DNA of 64,000 nucleotides. Origin: Lachnospiraceae bacterium. GTDB lineage: Bacteria; Bacillota_A; Clostridia; Lachnospirales; Lachnospiraceae. Made by a program: the position numbers and the translations under genes. The stretch covers positions 199,391 through 263,390 of the forward strand of contig JAFUOI010000007.1 in NCBI GenBank assembly GCA_017482005.1. The letters are read 5' to 3'. The notes beneath the pieces are model-generated. The model saw nothing but the letters and a program-made list of their open reading frames with translations. It was not told the DNA's origin and searched no databases. Below are positions 27,471-36,110 of this stretch, piece after piece (the first letter of the stretch is position 1; the number at the start of each line of letters is the position of its first letter).

Positions 27471-28574
27471 TTATGAAATTCTCTCGCAGATCAGATCTCC
27501 CATTTTGGCTGTTCCGACCTGTGTTACTGATTTTTTGCCTTCTTCATCCTGCGGCATAATATCGATTGTGCGATATCCGTCCGTAAGAACCTGCTTTACA
27601 GCCTGATCAATCGCATCCGCCTCGCTGTCAAGATCAAATGTATAGCGAAGCATCATGGATGCACTCAGAATCGTTGCAATCGGATTTGCAATACCTTTTC
27701 CCGCAATGTCAGGTGCAGATCCGCCACTCGGCTCATAAAGACCGAATTTTGTATCATTTAAACTTGCAGATGAAAGCATTCCGATGGAACCTGTTACCAT
27801 ACTTGCCTCATCCGAAAGAATATCTCCGAACATGTTCTCTGTCAAAATAACATCAAACTGCGCCGGATCTTTAACAAGCTGCATCGCGCAATTATCTACA
27901 AGCATATGCTCAAGTGTTACATCCGGATAATCCTGTGCAACTTCTTCCACTACTTTTCTCCAAAGTCTGGAGGAATCCAAAACATTAGCTTTATCTACAC
28001 TCGTCACTTTCTGACGACGTTTTCTTGCGATGTCAAAACCTTTGATCGCGATTCTGCGGATCTCATTCTCGGAATATGTAAGAGTATCAATTGCTACAAG
28101 CTGCCCGTTTTCCTCAACTGTCTTTCTCTCACCGAAATAAAGACCGCCTGTGAGCTCTCTCATGATCATCATATCGAAACCTTTTTCACTGATTTCTGTC
28201 TTAAGAGGACAAGCTGCTGCAAGTTCTTCATAAAGTACTGCCGGTCTGAGATTGGCAAATAAATTCAGTGCCTTACGGATTTTTAAAAGTCCGGCTTCCG
28301 GGCGTTTCTCCGGCGGAAGCTTATACCAAGGCGATGTCTGTGTGTTTCCGCCGATGGAGCCCATCAGCACTGCATCTGCAGCTTTCGCTGTTGCAATCGC
28401 TTCCTCTGTCAGCGGCTCACCATGTACATCAATCGATGCACCGCCCATTAAAATATCTTCAAAATTAATATCATGTCCATACACAGAAGCCACTTTTTCA
28501 AGCACTTTCTTCGCCTCTGCCACGACTTCCGGTCCGATTCCGTCGCCCGGAATACATACAACGTTCATATTCAT
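27471..28574 (-). CDS. leuB: 3-isopropylmalate dehydrogenase
   Basis: This NAD-dependent enzyme acts in leucine synthesis. It has 367 residues from [17 protein letters not shown] (ATG 28574, AGGAGGAA upstream). A longer frame reaches 28604 but lacks such a site. The signatures [11 protein letters not shown] and [25 protein letters not shown] are intact. It starts the operon leuB-ilvD-ilvB-L,D-transpeptidase. leuA and leuCD are absent from the window. I looked for a T-box or leader peptide upstream and saw neither. Confidence 0.94.
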   Translation of the reverse strand: MNMNVVCIPGDGIGPEVVAEAKKVLEKVASVYGHDINFEDILMGGASIDVHGEPLTEEAIATAKAADAVLMGSIGGNTQTSPWYKLPPEKRPEAGLLKIRKALNLFANLRPAVLYEELAAACPLKTEISEKGFDMMIMRELTGGLYFGERKTVEENGQLVAIDTLTYSENEIRRIAIKGFDIARKRRQKVTSVDKANVLDSSRLWRKVVEEVAQDYPDVTLEHMLVDNCAMQLVKDPAQFDVILTENMFGDILSDEASMVTGSIGMLSSASLNDTKFGLYEPSGGSAPDIAGKGIANPIATILSASMMLRYTFDLDSEADAIDQAVKQVLTDGYRTIDIMPQDEEGKKSVTQVGTAKMGDLICERIS

Positions 28575-28697
28575 GATAAAATTCCTCCTGCTTATAATTC
28601 TCAACTAACACCTAGTTTACATGAAAACCTTGTTATTATCAATCAATTTTATACCAAAACGTCCTAATATAACTTTTATGTATAACGAATATGCTCG

Positions 28698-30008
28698 CTA
28701 GTTATTTTGTCCGGCCAAATGATTGATAAACTGTTGCGCAGTACGTCCGGAAATGCCTCCGTGTGCAAGTTCCCATGCATTGGCCTGCAAATTCAGTTCT
28801 TTTTCCGGTATATCGATTCCTTCTCTGCGTGCCAGTTCGTTCACAATATAGAAGTATTCTTTCTGCGTCGGTTTTGAATAGTTGATTGTCACACCAAAAC
28901 GATGTACAAGAGAAAGTTTTTCCTCCATCGTATCAGAACGGTGAATATCATTTGTATGTTCCATATCATTTCTGTCATTCCAATTTTCCTTGATCAGATG
29001 ACGTCGGTTGGATGTTGCATAAATCAATATGTTTTCCGGCTTTGTCTCCACGCCGCCCTCAATTACGGCTTTTAAAAACTTATATTCAATCTCAAACTCT
29101 TCAAAAGATAAATCATCCATATAGATGATAAACTTATAGTTTCTGTTTTTAATCTGTGCAATAACATTGGAAAGATCTTTAAACTGATGCTTATAGATCT
29201 CAATCATCCTAAGTCCTCTGTCATAGTATTCATTAACAATAGCTTTGATACTTGTTGACTTACCGGTTCCACTGTCACCGAACAGTAGCACATTGTTTGC
29301 CTTTTTCCCGTTTACAAACGCTTCTGTATTATCAACAAGTTTCTTTTTCTGGATTTCATAACCGACAAGATCCTCAAGCATTACTTTATCCATGTTGTTA
29401 ATCGGATGAAAGTTAACCGGTCCTGCCGTCTGTTTGTCTTCAATACGGAAAGCCTTATTCAATCCGAACATTCCAACACCGTAATCCCTGTAAAAATCCG
29501 TCACAGCATCAAAAAATTCAGCTTCATCCTTTGTATTTTCCAATTTCTCACTAAGTGCCTGAACTTTTTCACTCACATTTTTATTGTACATCAGTTCCTT
29601 TTTTCCGATTGCTTTATAATCAGATAAAATGCGGAAACAATCAATTCCCAGTTCCTCTTCGATTTTTGAGAAATCATAAGAAAATAAATTACGGAACACT
29701 CTGAAATCATTCTTTGCAAACTCATTTACCGTCCCATCATTAGCTCCAATCTTTTCGCAGGTCAGACTAAATGGGTTCTCATTTGTAATCAGGAGAAAGG
29801 TTAAATAGTTATGCCACAGATTTTTATCAAAACCGTAATCTGTTGCCACCTCAAGAATACGCTTAAGCTGCGTATAAATATCTTTAATAAGCTGCGCCTT
29901 GTCCGATGTTTTTTCATCGAAACGCCTGAAAATTTCTCCAAGCTGCACAAGAATCGTATCTTCGCTCATATTTCCGTATAGGATTAATTTTGCTGTCTCT
30001 TTATACAT
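28698..30008 (-). CDS. DUF815 family AAA ATPase
   Basis: The 436-residue cytoplasmic protein has an N-terminal helical half. The ATPase follows with Walker [17 protein letters not shown] near residue 225 and Walker [16 protein letters not shown] near residue 275. An Arg-rich sensor ([13 protein letters not shown]) and a C-terminal lid follow ([16 protein letters not shown]). The function of the family is unknown. Start chosen at ATG 30008 (MYKETAKL) with AAAGGAG upstream. The frame can be extended upstream, but this would translate element copy B. It follows the GGDEF gene of the signalling operon, separated by the element. Confidence 0.82.
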   Translation of the reverse strand: MYKETAKLILYGNMSEDTILVQLGEIFRRFDEKTSDKAQLIKDIYTQLKRILEVATDYGFDKNLWHNYLTFLLITNENPFSLTCEKIGANDGTVNEFAKNDFRVFRNLFSYDFSKIEEELGIDCFRILSDYKAIGKKELMYNKNVSEKVQALSEKLENTKDEAEFFDAVTDFYRDYGVGMFGLNKAFRIEDKQTAGPVNFHPINNMDKVMLEDLVGYEIQKKKLVDNTEAFVNGKKANNVLLFGDSGTGKSTSIKAIVNEYYDRGLRMIEIYKHQFKDLSNVIAQIKNRNYKFIIYMDDLSFEEFEIEYKFLKAVIEGGVETKPENILIYATSNRRHLIKENWNDRNDMEHTNDIHRSDTMEEKLSLVHRFGVTINYSKPTQKEYFYIVNELARREGIDIPEKELNLQANAWELAHGGISGRTAQQFINHLAGQNN

Positions 30009-30055
30009 GGTTACTCCTTTGAATTTTTTTGTTCGAAAATGCAAGCCGGATTTGC

Positions 30056-30195
30056 AGCCCATCCACACCATGGTTTTTACCGGCGGCACGCTCTCGCTAC
30101 AGACTCACGTAGCGGTACTAAGTCCCCACTACGTGGTGACTAAGGCCCGACGCTCGTCTAAGTACCGCCGGTAAAAACCATGGTGCGGATGGGCT
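30056..30195 (+). repeat. structured intergenic element, copy B
   Basis: An almost perfect inverted repeat of about 31 bases forms the arms: AGCCCATCC... from 30056 and ...GGATGGGCT ending at 30195, with CCATGGTTTTTACCGGCGG pairing inside. The core ACGTAGCGGTACTAAG is at 30107-30122 and CTAAGGCCCGACG at 30140-30152. GCTAC (30096)/GTAGC (30109) forms a small hairpin, and GGTACT (30114)/AGTACC (30161) closes an inner stem. It lies between the GGDEF gene and the DUF815 gene. Copy D has closely related arms, whereas copies A and C do not. Confidence 0.8.
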
Positions 30196-30236
30196 GAGAT
30201 AACATAGCGACTGCCTAATCAGCAGCCGCCCTTTTA

Positions 30237-31535
30237 TTATCGGATTTCTTCTCCCGGTTTCTTTTTCTTTTTCTTATCTTCATACATGCGTTCATCTGCT
30301 TCTTTCATAAGAGCCGCAAAATCATATCCCTTTTCACCGTATACAACACCTGCCGCAATCACACACTCAATACCATCCTCCAGCGTATTGAGACGGGCAA
30401 GTTCTTTCTCCCAGCGTTCTTTTAACTCCAAGACTTCCTCCTCTGTCACATTGCATGCTATCATAAGGAATTCATCGCCGCCCATCCTATAACCGTGCAC
30501 GGTACTGCTCGTCACTTTACGAATACTGTCCGCACCTTTGATAATCAGTCTGTCTCCCGCTTCATGACCGTAAGTATCATTCATTTTCTTTAAATTATTT
30601 ACGTCAAAATTGAAAATACCGATGGAATCCAATGTCTGATATTCCGACTCAAGCATAGCAAGATATTTGCCTTTGTTGTACATTCCGGTCAATCCGTCAT
30701 GTTCGCTGTCGTATATAAGTTTCTCCCGCATCATGCTATTTTCAATATAAAGACGGATCACGGAAAGAAGGGTTTCCTCCCCCATAGATTCTTTATCCAT
30801 CTTTGCATTTTCCACAAAAAACAAAGCGTACTTTTGCTCAGAGACACTTCCGTGACAAAGTGAATGAAGTTTTTTCAGATTATCAATTCCCGCAAGTATA
30901 AGAGCCTCTTTCATCGGCATTGCAAAATCATCTACCGCCACTTCCTTACCAACAGGAATTTCAAAAGCACAAAGCTCATCGTCCCCGGCAGCTATACGTG
31001 CATTGCTGTAATTTCCGCTCTTTTTGTTGTAAGTAATCATTTCAATATGCGCATCTCTGTGTAACAGAAAGAACATTTCATCTGTCTTAAAAAAATCTGC
31101 AAGCATCGGAAGCAGTTCATAATATGTACTGGATAGTTTTTCTAATATAGCCGTCTGGAATCCTGCAAGTTTTTTAAAAAAAGACATGTATTTTGTCACA
31201 TCATGATTCAATTTCATATACTCTGTGATATCTGTCAAATGATGCATACAATAACAAATGCCATCCTCATTTAACTGTCTTGTGACAACCTTATAAAAAT
31301 TATGTTTTTCAATATCTATGGTTTCCCATTCGACAGTTTTCTGATCCTCCGGTATTTTCGGACAATCACCGATCCACATCATTACATCTTCTGCCGGTTC
31401 CCCTGTAAGATCACGCCCGTAAATCTTTTCAAAAAACATATCCGCATATGCAATCTTTCCGCTTACCGTTTCAACAACGACAACTCCGCCGATTTCATTT
31501 ACAACAATTTGAGAAATCTGTTCCTTAAGCGCCAT
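30237..31535 (-). CDS. PAS-GGDEF protein, probable diguanylate cyclase
   Basis: The 432-residue soluble protein starts at MALKEQISQ (ATG 31535), with GGGAGGATATC upstream. It has an N-terminal PAS-like domain (GKIAYADMFFEKIYGRD), a helical/GAF-like middle part and a C-terminal GGDEF domain. That domain has an intact YRMGGDEFLMIA active site and HDGLTGMYNKGKYL at its entry. It should make c-di-GMP from two GTP. The C-terminus ends in a Lys-rich tail. It is the last gene of the signalling operon, 13 bases after the STAS gene, and may be the output of the partner switch (inference). Confidence 0.88.
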   Translation of the reverse strand: MALKEQISQIVVNEIGGVVVVETVSGKIAYADMFFEKIYGRDLTGEPAEDVMMWIGDCPKIPEDQKTVEWETIDIEKHNFYKVVTRQLNEDGICYCMHHLTDITEYMKLNHDVTKYMSFFKKLAGFQTAILEKLSSTYYELLPMLADFFKTDEMFFLLHRDAHIEMITYNKKSGNYSNARIAAGDDELCAFEIPVGKEVAVDDFAMPMKEALILAGIDNLKKLHSLCHGSVSEQKYALFFVENAKMDKESMGEETLLSVIRLYIENSMMREKLIYDSEHDGLTGMYNKGKYLAMLESEYQTLDSIGIFNFDVNNLKKMNDTYGHEAGDRLIIKGADSIRKVTSSTVHGYRMGGDEFLMIACNVTEEEVLELKERWEKELARLNTLEDGIECVIAAGVVYGEKGYDFAALMKEADERMYEDKKKKKKPGEEIR

Positions 31536-31548
31536 GATATCCTCCCTT

Positions 31549-31851
31549 TTACTCAATCGTTAATATGTCGGAAAACCCTGTCATTTCAAACACTTCCATA
31601 ACCATTTCATTTACATTTTTTACAATCATTGTTCCCTGTACACGATTAATGCTTTTCTGGGCCTGTAAAATCACACGTAGGCCGGAGCTGGCAACATATC
31701 CGCATTCTGCCATATCAATCACAAGCTCTTTTATATCGCCCTGCAACTCTTTTTCGATTACTTCTCCAAGCTGCGGAGCTGCTGTTGTATCAAGGCGTCC
31801 TTCAAGGAAAATCCATTTCTTTGTTCCTTCATTTTTAACATTAACATTCAT
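31549..31851 (-). CDS. STAS domain protein, anti-sigma-factor antagonist type
   Basis: This is a single STAS domain of 100 residues from MNVNVKNEG (ATG 31851, GGAGGATATAGAG upstream). The hallmark ECGYVASSGLRVIL near residue 57 includes the serine that is phosphorylated in SpoIIAA/RsbV proteins. Its partners are next door: the HATPase kinase upstream and the PP2C phosphatase at 34914. In partner switching the unphosphorylated form binds the kinase. Confidence 0.88.
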   Translation of the reverse strand: MNVNVKNEGTKKWIFLEGRLDTTAAPQLGEVIEKELQGDIKELVIDMAECGYVASSGLRVILQAQKSINRVQGTMIVKNVNEMVMEVFEMTGFSDILTIE

Positions 31852-31871
31852 CTCTATATCCTCCACATATA

Positions 31872-32303
31872 TTACCATTTTTTACCGAATGTTATTTTGT
31901 TTTGCGCATCTTCATAACGATATTCCACATAGTCCATGCTCTGTTTTACCATCCATATCCCCAATCCGCCAATCTGCCTGTCTTCCGCAGATAAATGGAT
32001 ATCGGGATCTTCTCTTTCGAGCGGATTAAATTCTTTCCCGGAATCCGTAACAGTGAGCGATACATCTCCGGTTCCTTTTTCAGTATCTGCACTGACTTCA
32101 ATATCCATTGTACATTGACCACCCTGCTCCGGATATGCATAATTAGCAATATTTACAAAAATTTCTTCCGCCGAAACGCAAATCTGCATGCTTGTCTTCG
32201 TCGGACATCCGCCTTCTTCCAATGCGGACTCCAAAAAAGCAAGAACACGATCTAATTGTGATACTTCAGCCGGGATCTTTAATTGATCGTTTATCTGTTT
32301 CAT
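31872..32303 (-). CDS. RsbW/SpoIIAB-type serine kinase (HATPase_c_2), anti-sigma-like
   Basis: The 143-residue protein starts at MKQINDQL (ATG 32303, AAAGGTGAAAAT upstream). It has an N-box EIFVNIANYAYPE, a G1 box VTDSGKEFNP and a G2 box GGLGIWMVKQSMD, so ATP binding is intact. This family phosphorylates STAS proteins and in its dephospho-partner state releases a bound sigma factor. No sigma factor gene lies in the operon. The target may be encoded elsewhere, or the switch may act on the GGDEF protein. Confidence 0.87.
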   Translation of the reverse strand: MKQINDQLKIPAEVSQLDRVLAFLESALEEGGCPTKTSMQICVSAEEIFVNIANYAYPEQGGQCTMDIEVSADTEKGTGDVSLTVTDSGKEFNPLEREDPDIHLSAEDRQIGGLGIWMVKQSMDYVEYRYEDAQNKITFGKKW

Positions 32304-32316
32304 ATTTTCACCTTTT

Positions 32317-33096
32317 CTACAATTCTCGTATAAATTGCAAAGATTTTTCCGCATCCTCCGGATCTTTTACTTCAACCAATACAGTCGCCTGCGGAAAATA
32401 GGATTCATAAACCTCTTTGAAAAGTTTCCAGTCAATCTTGCCATCGCCCAGCGGCAAATGAAGATCATTTACCAAATCATTGTCATTAATATGTATATGC
32501 TTCACATAGGGTGCAAACGCATGCACCCATTTCATAATACATGTTTCATCACCAAAGGCATGCGCATGCGCATAATCAAAACAGATACCAAAATTCGGAT
32601 AAACGCAAAGTCTTTCTGAAAGCTGCGCCAGCAATTCATAAGACATATCAAACATATTTTCTATGTATATGTTGATATCGTTGTACTTCTCCAGTTTTTT
32701 GCTCCAATATGCCTCATTACGCTCTATCCAGCTTGCACAATAATAATCCGTGCAAAAATTCGGAATAAAATTCGTGTGAAAAATCACAGCTTTTGCATGA
32801 AGCTGCCTTGCGATCTGTAAACTCTGCTCAATCCGGTAATCCGATACTTCCAAAATTCTCGGATCATCCGATGCAACCGTGACATCAAGAAACGCCCCAT
32901 GCAATGTTGTATATGACGGACATCTTTTGTTTCCTTTGTAAAAATCAATCCGGGCACGAAGTTCCTTTTCGTTCTCCAAAAAATCAGGTCTATAAAAATC
33001 GTTGTATTCAAATCCGCAACCGAAATTTTCAGCAACCGTAAAACTTTTCTCTATTTGATCATAATCCGGAACCATCAATAACTTTTCTATTTTCAT
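32317..33096 (-). CDS. TIM-barrel sugar isomerase/endonuclease-like protein (AP_endonuc_2 fold)
   Basis: The 259-residue protein is of the xylose-isomerase-like/AP endonuclease 2 superfamily. Metal-ligand candidates are visible along the barrel: HGAFLD, IYIENMFD, FDYAHAHAFGD, KHIHINDND and VEVKD. It is probably a sugar-phosphate isomerase or epimerase. The substrate is unknown, and why it sits in a signalling operon is unclear. Its start overlaps the end of the cyclase gene by 4 bases, which means translational coupling. Confidence 0.75.
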   Translation of the reverse strand: MKIEKLLMVPDYDQIEKSFTVAENFGCGFEYNDFYRPDFLENEKELRARIDFYKGNKRCPSYTTLHGAFLDVTVASDDPRILEVSDYRIEQSLQIARQLHAKAVIFHTNFIPNFCTDYYCASWIERNEAYWSKKLEKYNDINIYIENMFDMSYELLAQLSERLCVYPNFGICFDYAHAHAFGDETCIMKWVHAFAPYVKHIHINDNDLVNDLHLPLGDGKIDWKLFKEVYESYFPQATVLVEVKDPEDAEKSLQFIREL

Positions 33097-34892
33097 ACAT
33101 TTTCCCTCTTTACAGCCGTAACGGAATATACAAAAACACCTTTTGATTTACCTTTTAACGGGATTTCCCCGATTTCTTCCACTTCTACACGGTCTTTTAC
33201 CCTCTCATAAACCGCATCGCTGATCAGAACCTGTCCTTTCTTTGCGCTGGATTCCAATCTTGCAGCAGTATTGACCGTATCGCCGATTGCCGTGTAGTCC
33301 ATACGGAACTCACAACCCACATTACCGACAACCGCTTCTCCGCAGTTAACGCCAACGCCGAATCCCACTGTTCTTCCGAATTTTTCAAGCAGTTCTTTCT
33401 CCAAAGCGGCTCCGCCTTCTACAATGTCCATCGCCGCACAAACTGCCCGGAATTCATAGTCATCCAAATCAAACGGCGAATTAAACACTGCCATAGTCGC
33501 ATCTCCGACAAACTTATCCAGCGTTCCTTTGTTTTTGAAGATTGCATTGGTCGTCAGATTAAGATAGCGGTTTAGAATTGCCACCACTTCCTCCGGCGTC
33601 AGAACTTCAGACATCGTCGTAAATCCGCGGATATCTACAAATAGTACAGCAATATCCCTGTTTTCTCCTCCTAACTGTATCTTGAAATCACCCTTTTTGG
33701 CAATTTCTTCTACAATCTCCGGTGCAACGTATTTTTTTAATGCAGTCAATATCTTACGCTGTTTCAGCTTTTCAAAGATATAACCGCTAATCAGGCAGTA
33801 CACATACGAAATCACAAGCCCCAACGGTAAATAAAGCAAATGTATTGCATAGTGCTTTTCATTGAGCAGTATTCCGATTCCGATATAAACCACAACTGAC
33901 ACAAACAACAAAATCGTAGAAAGCCAAATCTTACGTTTTTTTAAAATCAAATGTAATAACACACCTGCAAGAGCTGTCAAAAGACCTGTCAAATAAGGAT
34001 TCGCATTGACGGAAAAACGATTCTGAAACATCGACTGCAAAATATTGGCATGAATTTCCACTCCATACATCTGATCTTCGCCGCTGCACGGAACCTTGAA
34101 ATTATCCTGCATTCCTGTTGCATATGCACCGATAAGTACAACACTTCCCTGAAAAGCCCTTGGATCAATCTCACCGTTAAGCACATCGACAAAGGACAAA
34201 CATTCATAATCTCCCGGTTTTCCGGAATAATTAATTAATGTCTTTCCGTATTTGTCCGTCACAACATCACTTATCGGAAGCTTATTTTCCTTACAATACA
34301 TCTCATATATCTTCTGTGAAAACATTACAACCGACACGTCATCTTTTTGCTCTTTTATTTTGACACGCCTTACAACACCATCCGAATCCTGCGAAACATT
34401 GGTAAATCCCTGCTCTGTCACCGATATAAGAGAATCGAAGGGTACAAGATAACTTTCAATCGGGTATTCTACTATCCCACGCTCAGTCATCTCGCCCTTT
34501 TCTTTATATGTAAACTGAGATGCGACCACAACATTCCCCGCCTCTTTACATGCTTCTGTAAATGCAGCATCTCCGGCCTCATCGACCTCACCCGAAAAAA
34601 GGATATCGAAAGCAATCACGACCGGGCTGTATTCCGCATCAACGTTAAGCTGTGTGAGCAGTTGCGCATACGTTTCTCTTGACCATGTCTGTATCTGACC
34701 AAGCTCATCTATTGTCTTATCATCAATGCCTATAATCTTAATTTTACTGTCAATCCCTCTGGGCATCTGATAAACCGCATCTTTTATCATATAATCAAGA
34801 GGTGATATTAAATTGAAGATTGTAAGCAGAAAAATAAGTACACCAATCAGAAAAGCTTCCGCTATATCGCGAAACAGTTTCTTTTTTTTCAT
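33093..34892 (-). CDS. CHASE2 adenylate/guanylate cyclase
   Basis: The 599-residue protein has an N-terminal TM (FLIGVLIFLLTIFNL). An extracellular CHASE2 sensor (about residues 35-300) follows, then three TMs (about 310-375) and a class III cyclase domain (about 415-599). Catalytic residues are present. Metal-binding Asp residues are in FVDIRGFT and FVGDATMAVFN, base-selecting Lys is in LDKFVGD with Asp in RMDYTAIGD, and the transition-state Asn/Arg is in DTVNTAARLES. Lys/Asp points to ATP, so cAMP. It should turn an outside signal into cAMP. It lies between the cNMP-binding phosphatase and the TIM-barrel gene. Confidence 0.9.
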   Translation of the reverse strand: MKKKKLFRDIAEAFLIGVLIFLLTIFNLISPLDYMIKDAVYQMPRGIDSKIKIIGIDDKTIDELGQIQTWSRETYAQLLTQLNVDAEYSPVVIAFDILFSGEVDEAGDAAFTEACKEAGNVVVASQFTYKEKGEMTERGIVEYPIESYLVPFDSLISVTEQGFTNVSQDSDGVVRRVKIKEQKDDVSVVMFSQKIYEMYCKENKLPISDVVTDKYGKTLINYSGKPGDYECLSFVDVLNGEIDPRAFQGSVVLIGAYATGMQDNFKVPCSGEDQMYGVEIHANILQSMFQNRFSVNANPYLTGLLTALAGVLLHLILKKRKIWLSTILLFVSVVVYIGIGILLNEKHYAIHLLYLPLGLVISYVYCLISGYIFEKLKQRKILTALKKYVAPEIVEEIAKKGDFKIQLGGENRDIAVLFVDIRGFTTMSEVLTPEEVVAILNRYLNLTTNAIFKNKGTLDKFVGDATMAVFNSPFDLDDYEFRAVCAAMDIVEGGAALEKELLEKFGRTVGFGVGVNCGEAVVGNVGCEFRMDYTAIGDTVNTAARLESSAKKGQVLISDAVYERVKDRVEVEEIGEIPLKGKSKGVFVYSVTAVKRENV

Positions 34893-34913
34893 CGCGAAAT
34901 TCTCCCCTTAACA

Positions 34914-36092
34914 CTATTTTCTACTAAGACAAAGCATTGTAATATCATCAGCCTGACTCACACCCTGCGAAAATGCATTCACTTCATCATACATGTGATT
35001 CATAAATCTGTCAGAATAGTCAATTTCGTCCTTATATCGATTTAGGATTTCCTCCAGACGCTCCTCTCCAAACAATTCATCTTTATTATTCAGCGCCTCT
35101 GTCATACCATCTGTGTACAAATATATTACATCGCCGCTCTCAAGCATAATACTCTGTTCCTTGTATGGCATATCTTCCATCATACCAAACACAAGGTTTG
35201 CTTTTGGTTTCATCATTTTGAAATCTCCGTCTTTCTTCATCAAAAACGGAGGATTGTGACCTGCATTAATAAACTTCATCTCATTTGTATCAAGATCCAA
35301 CACGCAGATAAACGCTGTCACAAACATTCCCTCTTCATTTTTATAACACAGCTGATTATTTACACGAAAACCCACTTCCGAAAGTGGAAGACCCAGAGAC
35401 GCATAGTTCTTAATATGTATCTTTGCCATGCTCATAAACAAAGCAGCCGGAACACCCTTCCCCGAAACATCCGCAATGACAAAACAAATATGGGACTCAT
35501 CCACAAGAAAAACATCATAAAAATCACCTCCGACTTCCTTTGCCGGACACATATTTGCTGTCACATAGACATCTTTCAACTGATTGAACGCCGTGAAATC
35601 ATTTTCCAGGGAACCAACCTGTATCTTCGTCGCTATTGCAAGTTCAGACTTGATTCTTTCCTGCTCCGTCACAAGTTTTTCTGTCTTGCGGTATAACATA
35701 TTCATAAATGTTCCGTAAATCTTACGGTTCTTCTCTGCAATCTCAAAAAAGAGCTGCTTTGAAATATTGGCACAAACAACTGTTCCGACCGCACGGACTG
35801 TAGCCCCTCGCTTATCATCGTTAATCAGACCAAGCTCCCCAATAAAATCACCTTTTCCAAGGAGATTAATATGCTCTCCCCGATCATTCAAAACAATCGT
35901 GGTTCCTTCGAGAATAATGTACATTCCGTCTTCCGGTTCCGCTCCGTAAGTAACAATATCCTCTCCGTCCGAAAAACAAACTTCATTCATCGCTTCCAGC
36001 AGCAATCTGGTTCCTTCAGGAATGTCGCCTTCCTCTTTTACCAAAAAAAACTCCTGCACCGTTGGAATCTTTCTTAATAATTCTGCATTCAT
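34914..36092 (-). CDS. cyclic-nucleotide-binding SpoIIE-type PP2C phosphatase
   Basis: The 392-residue cytoplasmic protein has an N-terminal CRP-like cNMP-binding domain (about residues 10-130). Its phosphate-binding cassette FIGELGLINDDKRGATV keeps the Glu and Arg that contact cAMP. A short linker helix leads to a PP2C/SpoIIE domain (about 175-392) with metal-binding Asp residues in EVGGDFYD, VIADVSGKGVPA, YTDGMTEA and QADDITML. It is expected to dephosphorylate the STAS protein of the same operon under control of the cyclic nucleotide made by the neighbouring cyclase. The start is ATG 36092. Confidence 0.9.
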   Translation of the reverse strand: MNAELLRKIPTVQEFFLVKEEGDIPEGTRLLLEAMNEVCFSDGEDIVTYGAEPEDGMYIILEGTTIVLNDRGEHINLLGKGDFIGELGLINDDKRGATVRAVGTVVCANISKQLFFEIAEKNRKIYGTFMNMLYRKTEKLVTEQERIKSELAIATKIQVGSLENDFTAFNQLKDVYVTANMCPAKEVGGDFYDVFLVDESHICFVIADVSGKGVPAALFMSMAKIHIKNYASLGLPLSEVGFRVNNQLCYKNEEGMFVTAFICVLDLDTNEMKFINAGHNPPFLMKKDGDFKMMKPKANLVFGMMEDMPYKEQSIMLESGDVIYLYTDGMTEALNNKDELFGEERLEEILNRYKDEIDYSDRFMNHMYDEVNAFSQGVSQADDITMLCLSRK

Positions 36093-36110
36093 TTATTCAT
36101 CCTCACAGAT

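Noticed and set aside
28575..28697. Possible leader peptide or T-box upstream of leuB
   Set aside because: No run of Leu/Val/Ile codons, no T-box sequence and no terminator hairpin found.
30009..30089. Longer N-terminus for the DUF815 protein
   Set aside because: The extension would translate the right part of element copy B. The ATG at 30008 has a good ribosome binding site.
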